NCBI RefSeq assembly: GCF_026262505.1
Contig: NC_067206.1
Coordinates: forward strand, 6,352,879 to 6,416,878
Source: Trichomonas vaginalis G3
Lineage: Eukaryota; Parabasalia; Trichomonadida; Trichomonadidae
Direction: 5' to 3'
DNA length: 64,000 bases
A program made the position numbers and the translations under genes. The notes beneath the pieces are model-generated. The model saw only the letters and a program-made list of their open reading frames with translations. It was not told the origin of the DNA and ran no database searches. How positions within the stretch are numbered: position 1 is the first letter of the stretch; each line of letters begins with the position of its first letter. Below, piece after piece: positions 30,001 through 40,377 of this stretch.

Positions 30001-30300
30001 ATGGACGTATTCGAGTATCTCTTCGAATTGAAGCAGAACAAAGTTTACACACACAACAATACAAATACATTGACAGAATAGTTCTTTATACAAACAATGG
30101 TAAATGTTATAGAATAGCAATATTTGCTGAACCAAAATATTTCCATAAAGCAAAGAAAGTTGGTATAACTGAAATGGTGAAAGTTCTTGACGTTGACAAA
30201 AATATAACAACAAAACTTAACAGAATATTTCTAAAGGTAAGTTTATCTTACAATATTATGTCAAAACTGGCGTACTGTCAATATTTGACGGAGAGAAGTC
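30001..30300 (+). pseudogene. short Maverick gene fragment
   Basis: A plus-strand start MDVFEYLFELKQNKVY, divergent from the 29,404-29,985 gene and sharing its upstream ACTTAGAATAAAAG leader, with further matching-looking coding sequence to about 30,300. It runs into the end of the capsid gene. Family unknown; broken. Confidence 0.35.
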
Positions 30301-30309
30301 AGTTCAAGA

Positions 30310-31978
30310 ACAACTTACTGACCTGCTGCCAAAATCTGCTCGATGGAAGCTGTCGTTATGCCAATCTGAGGAGCCCCAGCAGGTTTCATCGAACGAATCT
30401 TCAAAAGAGCATCTTCCGTGAAAAGTGCTATTGGTTTTGTAAACTTCTTTGCTCTCAGTTCATCTGGACCGTCTCTGTCACCAGTATATTGTATTTGAAC
30501 TGACCAACAGTTGAAATACCACCCATAAAGTCTTCTGAGTCAGCAAATGGAATGCCAAGCCAAAAGTTTGAACGGTCTCCATTTGTATATTGAGTTTTTG
30601 ACCTCCTGTATGAGTCCATACTTTCACATATGGCATAATAGAACTTTGCATTTCAGGGTTTATGGTTGTTGTGAAGTTTGTTGTTAAAGTTCATAGCATC
30701 TAATGTCAAGTTGTATGACCTCATATCCTCACTGTAGAATATTCTTCTCTTGGATAATATTTGCCATCTATGTTTATATGATATTTAATACCGGGGTTGT
30801 AGAAACAAGAATAGTCATTTATAGTTCGTCTGAACAGTACAAACATAGTATCTGCATGTTTCATTGCAGTTGTTAAAGCAATATCTGTTCTTGCACCTGG
30901 GTCAGCACTTTGGTTTCCAACTTCACCTGCAAAGTCTTTGACAGATATTTGGTGTATAGGGAACATAAGTGGAACTGCAATATATTTGGCAGCTAAAGCA
31001 TTTGAAATATCTGGGTCCAACATATAGACTGCAGTCTGCTTTCTATTCTCTTGCATTCAAACTTTTCGCATGTGAACTTAACTGGGTCCCAAGCAGTTCC
31101 AGCAGCATTGAAATAATAGTTTACTTCATTGTTGAAGTTTGAGAAACCAAAGTCTAAGTCAACTTTGTCTTTGCAAAAGTCACAGAACTTGGCTCCACCA
31201 GTTCCAGCTACAGTAATGCTGAATGGGTCTTGTGTTGGTGCAATGACTAAGTTATTTTTGCTTGGAGTAAGTTCGATAGAAATTTTTCCTGCCCAGTTTG
31301 GTAAGTATCTTAAAAACCTGAAGATGAGGAAAGATGACAAAGGAACTCTAAGTTTCAGTTTTTACTTTAGTGGCAGCATTTCCATCTGAACCAGAAAGGT
31401 TAACATAAACTCCTGGAACGTTAGGGTCAAGTCTTCTTATTTTCTCAATATTTTGCATACTGGTCTGTTTGTTCTCTAGCTTGTGGTTGTACTGAGTTTC
31501 TCAAAGCGAACCATTCATAGTTTGCCCATGTTACTGTTTGAACTAAGTCAGAGTTAGAATATATCTTATATCCCATGAAAACTTCTGGAGCATTTGGTAT
31601 CCGACATAGAAAATTCCATTGCAACCTTTCTTGTCAGACAACTTGGCAGAAGGTTTTATTTCAATGTCTTGTTCCACGTATAAGAATGAGTTGTCATAGA
31701 AATAATATGAAACCTGTCACAAGCAATATCTACTGTGTTGAAGAACCTTCTCCAAACTCACCTACGTTTCCATAAGAAACAGCAGTTGTATATTCGTAAG
31801 TTCCAGGAACTATTTCTGACCTTCTAATGGCATTGTCGCATTCGTTATACCATTCGGAAACATTTCCGTTCATGGCATCCAAAACTGTTGGCGTTATATT
31901 CTGAGCGGCGTACATTTCATATGGGTAAAATATAGAATAGTTGGATTTATATATCATAATAGAACCCACTCGTACCAA
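30310..31978 (-). pseudogene. candidate major capsid protein (double jelly roll)
   Basis: About 1.7 kb of minus-strand coding sequence, starting MVRVGSIMIYKSNYSIF. Segments such as WAGKISIELTPSKNN, FGFSNFNNEVNYYFN and PLMFPIHQISVKDFAGEVG suggest beta-rich capsid folds, and position beside the packaging and penton-like genes fits the Polinton major capsid gene. No single diagnostic motif exists, so this rests on size, composition and context. It is broken, with about five breaks. Confidence 0.55.
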
Positions 31979-31981
31979 GCT

Positions 31982-33709
31982 TTACTTTGTTCTACTCTTC
32001 TTCTTTGGTGTCGCTTTTGGTAACTTGCCCTCTGCTTCAAGTTGTTGCATCTTTGCCTCATGTTCACCTAGTATGTTGTAAATTTCCCATGTCCTTTTTG
32101 CCTTTGGGCTCTGGTCGCCCAACTCAGGTAACCTATATCCTAGAAAGATTTTGTCATAGTTTGTATTTGAGTCTTCGCGTATTGTTTGCATGACTCTTTC
32201 CTGAGTTTCCGGTTCAAGCTCTTCAAACAGAGCTTGTCCATATGGAATAAGCTCGTTTCCAAATATATGTTTTTGTAGCCATTCTGGTTTCTTCCATGTT
32301 ACCAACAATATCTTTTGTGAATGGGAAAGCTTTTACCCAATGTTTCAGTCTTGCGTCATTTATTTCTGTAGTTGGTTTTATTTTGTCAAGGAACATGTTT
32401 TTCAATACTAACATTTCATTTGTACTGTCCATTTGAGTTTTCTTAAATATTCATCCCTTCTCGGTTCATTGTCTGCAAAGTAAGTTTTTATGACATTTTG
32501 TAACTTTCGTTTGCAAGGTCATGTACAATAGGTTCTCTTCCTTCTCTCTCCCTAACTTTCTTTCTAAACTCTTCACCAAATATACCATCTCTATGGTTCT
32601 GTGTAGTTCTTTGAGATAAATGTTCTAGAACGTCAGGTGTTATATTTCCATCAGCCATGTTCATTTCATACTGGTCCAAAATATCTGCATCTTTCATATC
32701 TTTCAATGGCATTAAAGCCGCGCTGAAAATACCAGCTACATCTGGTTCACCATTCACTTCCATTGCGTCTACAACTTCTTGGAATTGTGGTTGTAAAGTT
32801 TATGAACCACCTATCCGGATTAGCTTTATGACCCCATCTCATTGTAGTTCCATCGTCTGCAGAAACAAAAGTAGGTTTGTTTCCATATTGGCTAGGTTCT
32901 GAATGAACTTTAAACAATGTTTCATTTCTATATGTTTTGTTGAAATTTAACCTTTTATTTTCACGAGTTCATCCAAAGATTGAACGTTATATGCTCGTAA
33001 GTAAAAAGGATGTTGTATTTGTGTACACCTTCTTTCAGTTCTTCCATTCTATGCTGGATATTTTTCATCTGATGTTGGAGTCTGTTTATGTCGGCGAACA
33101 TTTTTCGATATTTTCTTTCTACTATGTCAGCCGAATTTTTCTTAGACTCTTGGAAAGATTCCATATTCCCCGCATACTCTTGTTGAGGGTCAAGATTTTT
33201 CGGCTGTCCAAATCTTCATCTAGTTCTGTGAAGTTAGTTTCCAAAGGAGGGACTTGTTCGTTTCCTTCTGGCTCTTCTAGCTGTTTGCTGAACTATTTCT
33301 TCCATGTCTGGTTGTATCTGAACTTCTTCCTGTGGAGTTTCTTGTACCTCATCTGCTGGCATTTCATATATTCCGAGACCGTTTTTAACAATTTCCCTAT
33401 CTACGTCATCCGCATTCATAAGCTTTTGTTCTTTCGTTCCGTCTCTATTTTTTACGCGTTTCATGACGAAAGTTGAATTGTCATTTAGCTCTGACATCAA
33501 ATATCTCGGAGTAAATTCATCCATGTCATTTGGATGATTGCTATTAAATCATATCCCTTAGCGAGCTTGTATTTTCCAGGTTTGAGATTATATCCGTTTT
33601 GGTGCTGAGCCATAAAGCTAAATAGGTTCGGGTCAGTATTTCCATCCTTGAACTTTCTAATAGCTTCTTTATATCTGTCACTAAAGTCAACAAGTATCTG
33701 GGAAACCAC
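31982..33709 (-). pseudogene. unknown large Maverick protein(s)
   Basis: A run of minus-strand coding pieces upstream of the capsid gene, helical and charged, with words such as MLVTWKKPEWLQKHIFG and FTPRYLMSELNDNSTF and an acidic stretch EMPADEVQETPQEEVQIQP. It may be one or two genes. Function unknown, probably virion assembly by position. It is broken, with several breaks. Confidence 0.4.
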
Positions 33710-33727
33710 ACTCTTCTTTAAGCATTT

Positions 33728-34156
33728 TTAAGAATTCTTGGTTTCTTGTTCTCTACTTCTTTTATGTCCTTGCTCTGTTTGTGTTGGTTGTTGTGCAGGG
33801 TTTTGAACTGTTGGTTGCTGTGCTGGTTGTTGTGCTGGATTTTGAACTGTTGGTTGTTGTGTTGGTTTTGGTGCATGCCTGTGTCTGTGTCCATGTGACG
33901 ATGTAAATGTTCTTAGGTAGTCCTGGTGCAGGTGCTTCTCTTGGAGGGTTTGTGGTATATAAGTTCCACCAGCTGGCACATATGTTCCATCTGCAGCATA
34001 ATGTCCTACCTGACTTTTCGTTCTTAAGAAAGCATTTACTAGGTCTGTTTTGGTCTGTTGTAACTCTTTTTCTTGACTTTCCACAACAGTTGCTCTAACG
34101 GCGTCATAGGCACTTTGAACTGCCTGTCTCGTTGCTGCATCTGTTATTTTCGTCAT
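33728..34156 (-). CDS. unknown Maverick protein with Pro/Gln repeats, 142 aa
   Basis: A complete frame. Residues 1-45 are helical. The tail has a His/Arg cluster (HGHRHRHAPKP) and tandem repeats of the words QQPTVQNPA and QQPAQ, ending in a basic HKRSREQE. Low-complexity tails like this are common in virion or scaffold proteins, but I cannot name a family. Confidence 0.5.
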   Translation of the reverse strand: MTKITDAATRQAVQSAYDAVRATVVESQEKELQQTKTDLVNAFLRTKSQVGHYAADGTYVPAGGTYIPQTLQEKHLHQDYLRTFTSSHGHRHRHAPKPTQQPTVQNPAQQPAQQPTVQNPAQQPTQTEQGHKRSREQETKNS

Positions 34157-34164
34157 ATTTTTGT

Positions 34165-34558
34165 GCTACTTTCTTTAACTCGTTGTCGAAACCTTCAGAC
34201 TTCAGTTTCTTTCCAGATGAGAAGTCGTTCACTTGTTTCACCTTACTATGAAGAGCTTCGAAGGGCGTTCTTAAAGTCAGCATTTGTTAAAGCTTCATTT
34301 GAACTGTCTTCATCCGCTTGTATTTTTGTCCTTATTGACCCTATAAGCTGGGCTGCTTTAGCGTTGGCTTGGGCATCTAACCAGTCATTGTTAGCTTTTA
34401 TATATTCTGCGCTTTTCATTGCCTTTTGCATGGCTGCGTCGTTATTTTTACTTTCTTGTGCTAAGTTTTCATACTGTACGGTTTGGTTTTGCAACTGTAA
34501 AAAGTTTTTCTGCCTTTACATTTGCTTCAACTTCTTTTTTATACTCATCGCTATCCAT
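34165..34558 (-). pseudogene. helical Maverick protein fragment
   Basis: Starts MDSDEYKKEVEANVKAEK; the best piece (34,246-34,494) is an Ala/Asn-rich helix with DAQANAKAAQLIGSIRTK. Coiled-coil like. Function unknown; broken, with about two breaks. Confidence 0.4.
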
Positions 34559-34603
34559 ATATGTCTTCAGGGCTTTTTGTTTTATTTCTCATCTTTCAGT
34601 ACT

Positions 34604-35134
34604 TTATATTGAGTAGTATGGTTTTTCAAATTTATGACATCTTGTTCCATTTTTGCTACTTCTGCTGCTTTTTCTGACACTTTTTTCGCAATATTCCTCT
34701 GTACTTAGTTCTTTCAGTTGTTCTTCTTTCTTCTTTTTCTCTACGTTTAACTCATTGAGTTTCTTTGTGTGTCTGTCATATTCTAGTTTCTTTTCGTTTT
34801 CACTTATTTGCTTCTGTATGTCTATGTTTGACTTTTTGACATCTGTTATTTGATTTTTGAGTGAACTCAAATTCATTTGACTTTGAGGGTTATAGGCTGT
34901 TCGTCTGCAGCTCCACCATAGCCTGCCATTTTTCGCTAAAAGTGCCGCTCTTAAACCTCCACTCTGTGCACCAACAACTCGGTTTAAAAGCATAGGATTG
35001 CTTGACATTTGTTGCAACATAGTGGGGTCATTCAGCATTTGTTGTTGCAACTGTTGTTGTGGTGTCAGTCTTACTATTGGATGTTTCAATGCTCTCTTCC
35101 TCTTACGTATATTCTTACGTAGCTTACGTGGCAT
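34604..35134 (-). pseudogene. basic, coiled-coil virion-core-like protein
   Basis: A strongly basic start (MPRKLRKNIRKRKRALKHP) is followed by a Gln/Met-rich stretch (QQQLQQQMLNDPTMLQQM), a GGLRAALLAKNGRLWW segment and a long Lys/Glu-rich coiled coil. Basic starts are typical of DNA-condensing core proteins in adenovirus-like particles, which is only a suggestion here. It is the rightmost gene before the subterminal repeats. Broken, with about two breaks. Confidence 0.45.
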
Positions 35135-35164
35135 TTTAAGTGAAGTTAAAAAGCGGTTTTTGAC

Positions 35165-36088
35165 AGATGTTTTATTGAGACTTCTTCGTAAAGACTTTGT
35201 TGAGACTTCTTCGTAAATGAGTGTAAATGACCCAAAAATATATTTTAGGGTAGAAGGGTATATCTACCCCGTTTTCTACCCTCTTTTCTACCCTCTTGAA
35301 TTTTCATGAATTTCTTCGTAAAGACTTTGTCAAGACTTCTTCGTAAAGACTTTGTTAAGACTTCTTCGTAAAGACTTTGTTGAGACTTCTTCGTAAAGAC
35401 TTTGTTGAGACTTCTTCGTAAAGACTTTGTCAAGACTTCTTCGTAAAGACTTTGTTAAGACTTCTTCGTAAAGACTTTGTTGAGACTTCTTCGTAAAGAC
35501 TTTGTTGAGACTTCTTCGTAAAGACTTTGTCAAGACTTCATCGTAAAGACTTTGTTGAGATTTCTTCGTAAAGACTTTGTTGAGATTTCTTCGTAAAGAC
35601 TTTGTTGAGACTTCATCGTAAAGACTTTGTTGAGATTTCTTCGTAAATGACCCTAGTAGTATATTTTTGGTGTAAATTTCATGAAAATTCAAGAGGGTAG
35701 AAAAGAGGGTAGAAAACGGGGTAGATATACCCTTCTACCCTAAAATATATTTTTGGTGTAAATTTCATGAAAATTCAAGAGGGTAGAAAAGAGGGTAGAA
35801 AACGGGGTAGATATACCCTTCTACCCTAAAATATATTTTTGGGTCATTTACACTCATGAACTTTCTTGTCTATGTTTTGTTAAGATTTCATCGTAAAGAC
35901 TTTGTTGAGATTTCTTCGTAAAGACTTTGTCAAGACTTCTTCGTAAAGACTTTGTCAAGACTTCATCGTAAATGTTTTGTTGAGATTTCTTCATAAAGAC
36001 TTTGTCAAGACTTCATCGTAAATGTTTTGTTAAGACTTCTTCGTAAATGTTTTGTTAAGACTTCTTCGTAAATGTTTTGTTAAGACTT
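35165..36088. repeat. subterminal 25-bp array of copy B with hairpin units
   Basis: Roughly 30 units of GACTTTGTTGAGACTTCTTCGTAAA and close variants (TCAAG, TTAAG, TCATCG) in blocks at 35,165-35,225, 35,318-35,650 and 35,875-36,088. GGGTAGA hairpin units at 35,234-35,295, 35,692-35,757 and 35,779-35,841 interrupt it. The array abuts the right terminal repeat. At the left end only two or so units are present (near 12,632 and 12,738). Confidence 0.9.
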
Positions 36089-36171
36089 CATTTATACTAA
36101 ACATCTTCAGGGCTAGAAGGCACGAAGTGCCTGGAAGCCCCACTACCTTTTTTTTTTTTTTTTTTTTTTTT
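36085..36171 (-). repeat. right terminal inverted repeat
   Basis: Reverse complement of the left repeat, from ACTTCATTTATACT to the terminal T run, with the same AGGCAC-GAA-GTGCCT palindrome. Confidence 0.9.
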
Positions 36172-36177
36172 TTCTTG
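36172..36177. repeat. candidate 6-bp target site duplication, right
   Basis: TTCTTG, identical to 12,487-12,492. Confidence 0.7.
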
Positions 36178-36226
36178 TTGGAATTTTGGCAGTACTTCGG
36201 CTTTTTTGTTGTAAACAGAAATTCAT
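36172..36226 (-). pseudogene. 5' part of the host gene interrupted by copy B
   Basis: On the minus strand an ATG at 36,226 opens MNFCLQQKSRSTAKIPTR up to the Maverick border. The initiator TCACTTTT two bases upstream supports this as a true gene start. The remainder of the gene is at 12,013-12,492. The ATG frame and the frame of the 3' part differ by one base near a run of six A. Confidence 0.6.
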
Positions 36227-36227
36227 C

Positions 36228-36235
36228 AAAAGTGA
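36228..36235 (-). promoter_or_regulatory. trichomonad initiator element
   Basis: TCACTTTT on the minus strand, one base before the ATG at 36,226. It fits the trichomonad Inr pattern (TCA, pyrimidine, T/A), which lies just upstream of start codons. Confidence 0.6.
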
Positions 36236-36236
36236 C

Positions 36237-36860
36237 ACCTCAGAAAAGCTAAAATATTGAATTTTTGGAACTTTTGATAGAGCACGTTTTTAAATATTAA
36301 TTAAAGTAAATGTATATTTTGTAAAGATTCTTTTTAATAAAAAAAATAAAATTTTTGAAGAAGAACACAAAATCTTCTGAAAAATAATATCACATAAACT
36401 CATATTATTTTCTAATATATAACTATTTTATATAAAAATCAAATTCAATGATCTTAAAAGCGAAGGATAAACCTCAAAATTTACGAATATAATGAGTGGG
36501 AATATAATGCTTATCTATCATAAAACCATATGAAATATTAATTTTTGCTTTACGCCTAATTTTTGACGACAATTAGCAAAAAATGTTAAATGTTAACACT
36601 CAGTCCATTTGAATATGAAAAATAAAATTGACTTTGATTAAATGTTTTTATTTATCATGCAATTCTTCTTGCGACCAAAGATTTGAATAAAAGTTCAAAA
36701 AATAAGATAGCTTAAAAAATAATATACGGTAGTGTTTACTAATAGATGAATAGTATATAAATTCTATTAAAATGGATTTGATCCAAAAAAATATAAAACC
36801 AAAAATAATTGTTATAATTTAAATGAAGAAGTAATTTAAAACGATTTTATTTATGATCAA
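36237..36860. other. AT-rich intergenic DNA
   Basis: About 620 bp of very AT-rich sequence between the interrupted host gene and copy C. No gene seen. Confidence 0.6.
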
Positions 36861-36870
36861 ATTTTATATA

Positions 36871-39800
36871 TTAAATAAATGGCATACAACATCCATTTTC
36901 ACAACATACAGCCTTAGTGTGTGCTCCTGTTAATGCAGTCTTACCGATTGTTAAGCGAGTCATTGACCCGTTTTTAAGTTGTAAATTAATATTCTGACCA
37001 TCAAATATCACTTTATCATTTATTATATCCAAATAATTTTTAGGTGTTAATTGTTTATTTTGTCGTAAACTAACACCTTTCATTTTTTGTGCAATCTTTT
37101 TAAAATCACTTCCATCAATTGAACCGTTGAATGATGTATAACACTTAGGGCATAAAGCAACCATGTTATCACTTGTTTCTCAATTGCTAAACCCAATAAC
37201 TTCTTCTCATGTGCTTTTTCTTCAGCTTTATTCTTTAATTTAGGTTTAAATTTCTCATCAAAACAGAAGAAATCAAATGGTGCGAATTTGAAAATGTTTT
37301 TATCATAAAATTGTTTATCGGTAACAATTGCTTGAAATGCTTGAGTGTTAGGAAGATTTGGGTCGCCAGTGATTGCCCAATAAGATGAATCAGTATCACC
37401 TTCAATGAAATGAAAACGATTAACATCCATGCATTTATACATAAAATCATAAATGAAAACTAAATACCAGTATTTTGCGTTATCTAAAGTGAAGAATGCC
37501 TCTTGTAAACATGTATCACATCTATAAATCTATCTTTAAGCATCACTTGATATGTATCTTCACCTATTTCTCTTATGTTTTTAAACTTATTTGACATACA
37601 TGCAACACGTGCCTTCTGTGCATTCATTATTTTAGTCTTTGCGTAATTTTGCGTATTCATTGCATCGTAACCATATGATCCATTAAGTGAAATCTTGCAA
37701 AATAAACTTTTTCCTTTATTTCCTTCTAATTCAGCCTTTTGTCTTTCGTTCATAAATTTGTTCGCAAATTCATTAAAACAAGTGTTTTTCGTAAATGTTA
37801 AAATTGATTGAATGTCATCAATGATAAAATTAAACCTGTCGATTAGATACCATAGATAATAAGAAGAAAATGGTTGATATTGGTTGTGTGTTGATGCTAA
37901 CTGAGTTAATTTCCTCTGTTTCTGGTCAACTGGTAGATTGTTTGATTTCATGTAATTATACATAAAACTGCCAATTGTTTTTTCATCTGTGATAATATCT
38001 AAGTTTCTTATTATCGGTAAAAAGTTTATGTAATCATTAATGTATTTTTCATCAATGTGACCCTTTACTTCAGCCACGAATAAAGTATTTTTCTTCTTAA
38101 TTATTCCCAGTGCTTTTGCTTTCTTTGTTGCTGTATCACAAATGATAACACCATTCAATCTTCCCGGCATATACATTTTATGGTCAGTATATTGAATGAA
38201 ATCATGAGGATTAGATGAAAATGATGAAGGATATAATGAATTAAAATCAACACCAACGAAATGAGTCATGATGTTGGAAGTGTCCTCATTTGATACAGTT
38301 TTAGTTTCTGGACTATATGAAAGTTTATTAATGTGCGTGATTCCTTTAAGATTAACACGATGTTGAACATTTGATAGACCACCAGTAATTCCATTACGGA
38401 GAATGTGATAAGCTTCAACTGAATCTAAAGTCATTGGTAAATTATTTTTTAATGCATAATTTCTTAAATTGATTCTTAAACGTTGAACATCTTCATCTTT
38501 ATTTGATTTTACGACATTGCAATAACAACACATTAACTGACAATTTTCTTTGGTATGTGGTTTTCATTATCGATTCTATCCAATGTTGGTTTATTTGCAT
38601 ATGTAAACGCTTTACCACACATTTTGCATTTAGATGAAAGGATTAAATCGTGATAGTATTGAAAATCATCCATTGAAACATTATTTTTAGTATCTCTTTC
38701 TGCTTTTTCATCTTGTTTCTTATATGATTCAATTTTTATATTTCCAATACTTTTTCGTTAATTCAAAACTTGATTCTATCTCTTCCTCAGGATATTTTTC
38801 ATTAGGATTAAAGTCTTTATATGCTAAAGCGTAACGAATCATTGAAGCATTCGATGATAAAGAAAGATTATGAAGCATGTCAATTTTATAAACAAATGTT
38901 TCTTCAATAATTTTATCAATTGGGTCAATCATAATTTCAACATCTTTATTGCAATAATGAATAAATATTCTAATCTATTCTTAAAGTTTTTAGCATCATT
39001 GAGATATATTTGATAATCACTATCTGATATAGTTTCTTGAGTTAATGCTGAATAAAATGAATCTTGAGTGAATGGTTCCACTTTATATAATTCTTCTTCG
39101 GAATTCTCCATGTGATAAATTGATAAGGGAAAAAGGATTTAACACGTGATTTTATTGTTTCCGAAATCTTGAGTGAATTGGTCTAATGTCCCACCCGCTA
39201 TATAATTTCTTTGATGTCAATAAATCTCAATTCATATGGAACGTTTGTTTTCTTTACAATGATTTGCTTAAATTGTGAAGATGAACCCAGCATTGATTTT
39301 ATTTTCCATTTTGCAGTGTTTAAATCACGAAGAATTAAATTTAAATCAAACTTTCCCGAATTAAAACCTATGATATTCACTTTATTGAATTCCTCATCTA
39401 GAAGTTCTTTAAATGCTTCCTTCTGTTTTTCATTTAATGTATGGGACAAAGTCCCCGCCGTTTGCGGCTTCATTAATTCTTCATATTGTTCAATATTTGA
39501 TTCAACAACTAATGAACAGGTTGAAAATAAAAACTCAATCCAATCAGAAATAAAAGAATCACTCGAAGTTAAGCAAAAATTCCTCGTATACGTTTTATCA
39601 TTTAATTTAACCGTTGATGATACCATGAATGGTTTTAAGTAAGCGTTCAAAGTTGCACACTCAGAAAGTTGTAATTCTTCTTTCGTCTCTAATGTTTCGA
39701 AGTCAAAAGTAATATAATATCTTGTCGGTTGATAATATTCCTGCAAATTATGAGCTAATAACCACTGATATATCTTCTGTTCGTAATATGTGGTGCATAT

Positions 39801-40335
39801 GGTTGCTGGGTCTTTTGCAACTGAACGTCTTGAATTAATCTTCCATTATTTTCTTTACATTTCTCACAATGCTTTAAAAATCTTCTTTGGTTTTTCCTTT
39901 CTGGATCATCACGGATAGAATAAACTTCTTCTTTACAATATGGACAAACTTTATAGCCGGTGAGTACTTCAACGTCTGTTATTCTGTCAGCGTGAAGTTT
40001 TCCACATGGACTCTGTGTTAATAAAATATTTACTGTTTCAAATTCTGGATCTATCATTATTGATTCCACTAATGGAAAGTCTACCTTATTTATGTCCACG
40101 TCTTCTGGTTGAGGATCACAATAATAGAAATCAATATTAACATTTAACATTCTCGCTAATCTCTCACTTTCTGATGAAATGTCAAACCTTCATATGCATC
40201 TATTGCTTCATTTAAATAGCTTCTACGAGTTTTAGGATTAGCACCATCAGGAATGTTATAGAAGCGTTTAAATAACCTTCTACCTTCTGCTCTAATTTGA
40301 TTATCATTCATTTTAGCTGTTCCGTTTTTGTTCAT
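36871..40335 (-). pseudogene. DNA polymerase B with HNH-like region, copy C
   Basis: From the start near 40,335: a zinc-binding region (YKVCPYCKEEVY, HCEKCKENN) near 39,880-39,960; exonuclease motifs DFETLE (near 39,705) and GFNSGKFDLNLI (near 39,370); an HNH/endonuclease VII-like segment with CKMCGK, LDRIDNENH and CCYCNVVKSN (38,505-38,640); then the PolB palm with DFNSLYPSSF (motif A), KISLNGSYGYD (motif B) and EGDTDSSYW (motif C near 37,390). A Cys-rich tail follows. Polymerases with such zinc/HNH inserts occur in some linear mobile and viral elements. Broken, with about five breaks. Confidence 0.8.
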
Positions 40336-40377
40336 TTATGTAAGAATAAAAAATTAAAAAATAAATAAAAATAAAGT
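40336..40377 (-). promoter_or_regulatory. leader of the copy C polymerase gene
   Basis: AATAAACTTTATTTTTATTTATTTTTT and TTATTCTTACAT just upstream of the ATG resemble the cassette leaders of copies A and B. Confidence 0.4.

Larger units (their letters stand above)
12493..36171. mobile_element. Maverick/Polinton copy B, both ends present
   Basis: About 23.7 kb bounded by inverted repeats of about 89 bp and a candidate 6-bp duplication. Contents from left to right: D12 adenine methyltransferase, small virion-like proteins, fibre, integrase, small amphipathic protein, PolB, conserved 292-aa protein, GIY-YIG, KilA-N, packaging ATPase, SF3 helicase, capsid genes and coiled-coil proteins. This is a full Maverick gene set. 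Ends look whole, but many genes are broken (at least a dozen breaks), so it is probably not autonomous. Near-identical terminal repeats suggest a recent arrival. Confidence 0.92.

Noticed and set aside
35245-35692. Long minus-strand frames with KSQQSLYEEVLTKSLRRSL-type repeats
   Set aside because: They are translations of the 25-bp DNA repeat array; the repetitive protein follows from the DNA repeat and has no start context.
35165-36088. CRISPR-like appearance of the 25-bp array
   Set aside because: Units are directly adjacent with no unique spacers, and the genome is eukaryotic.
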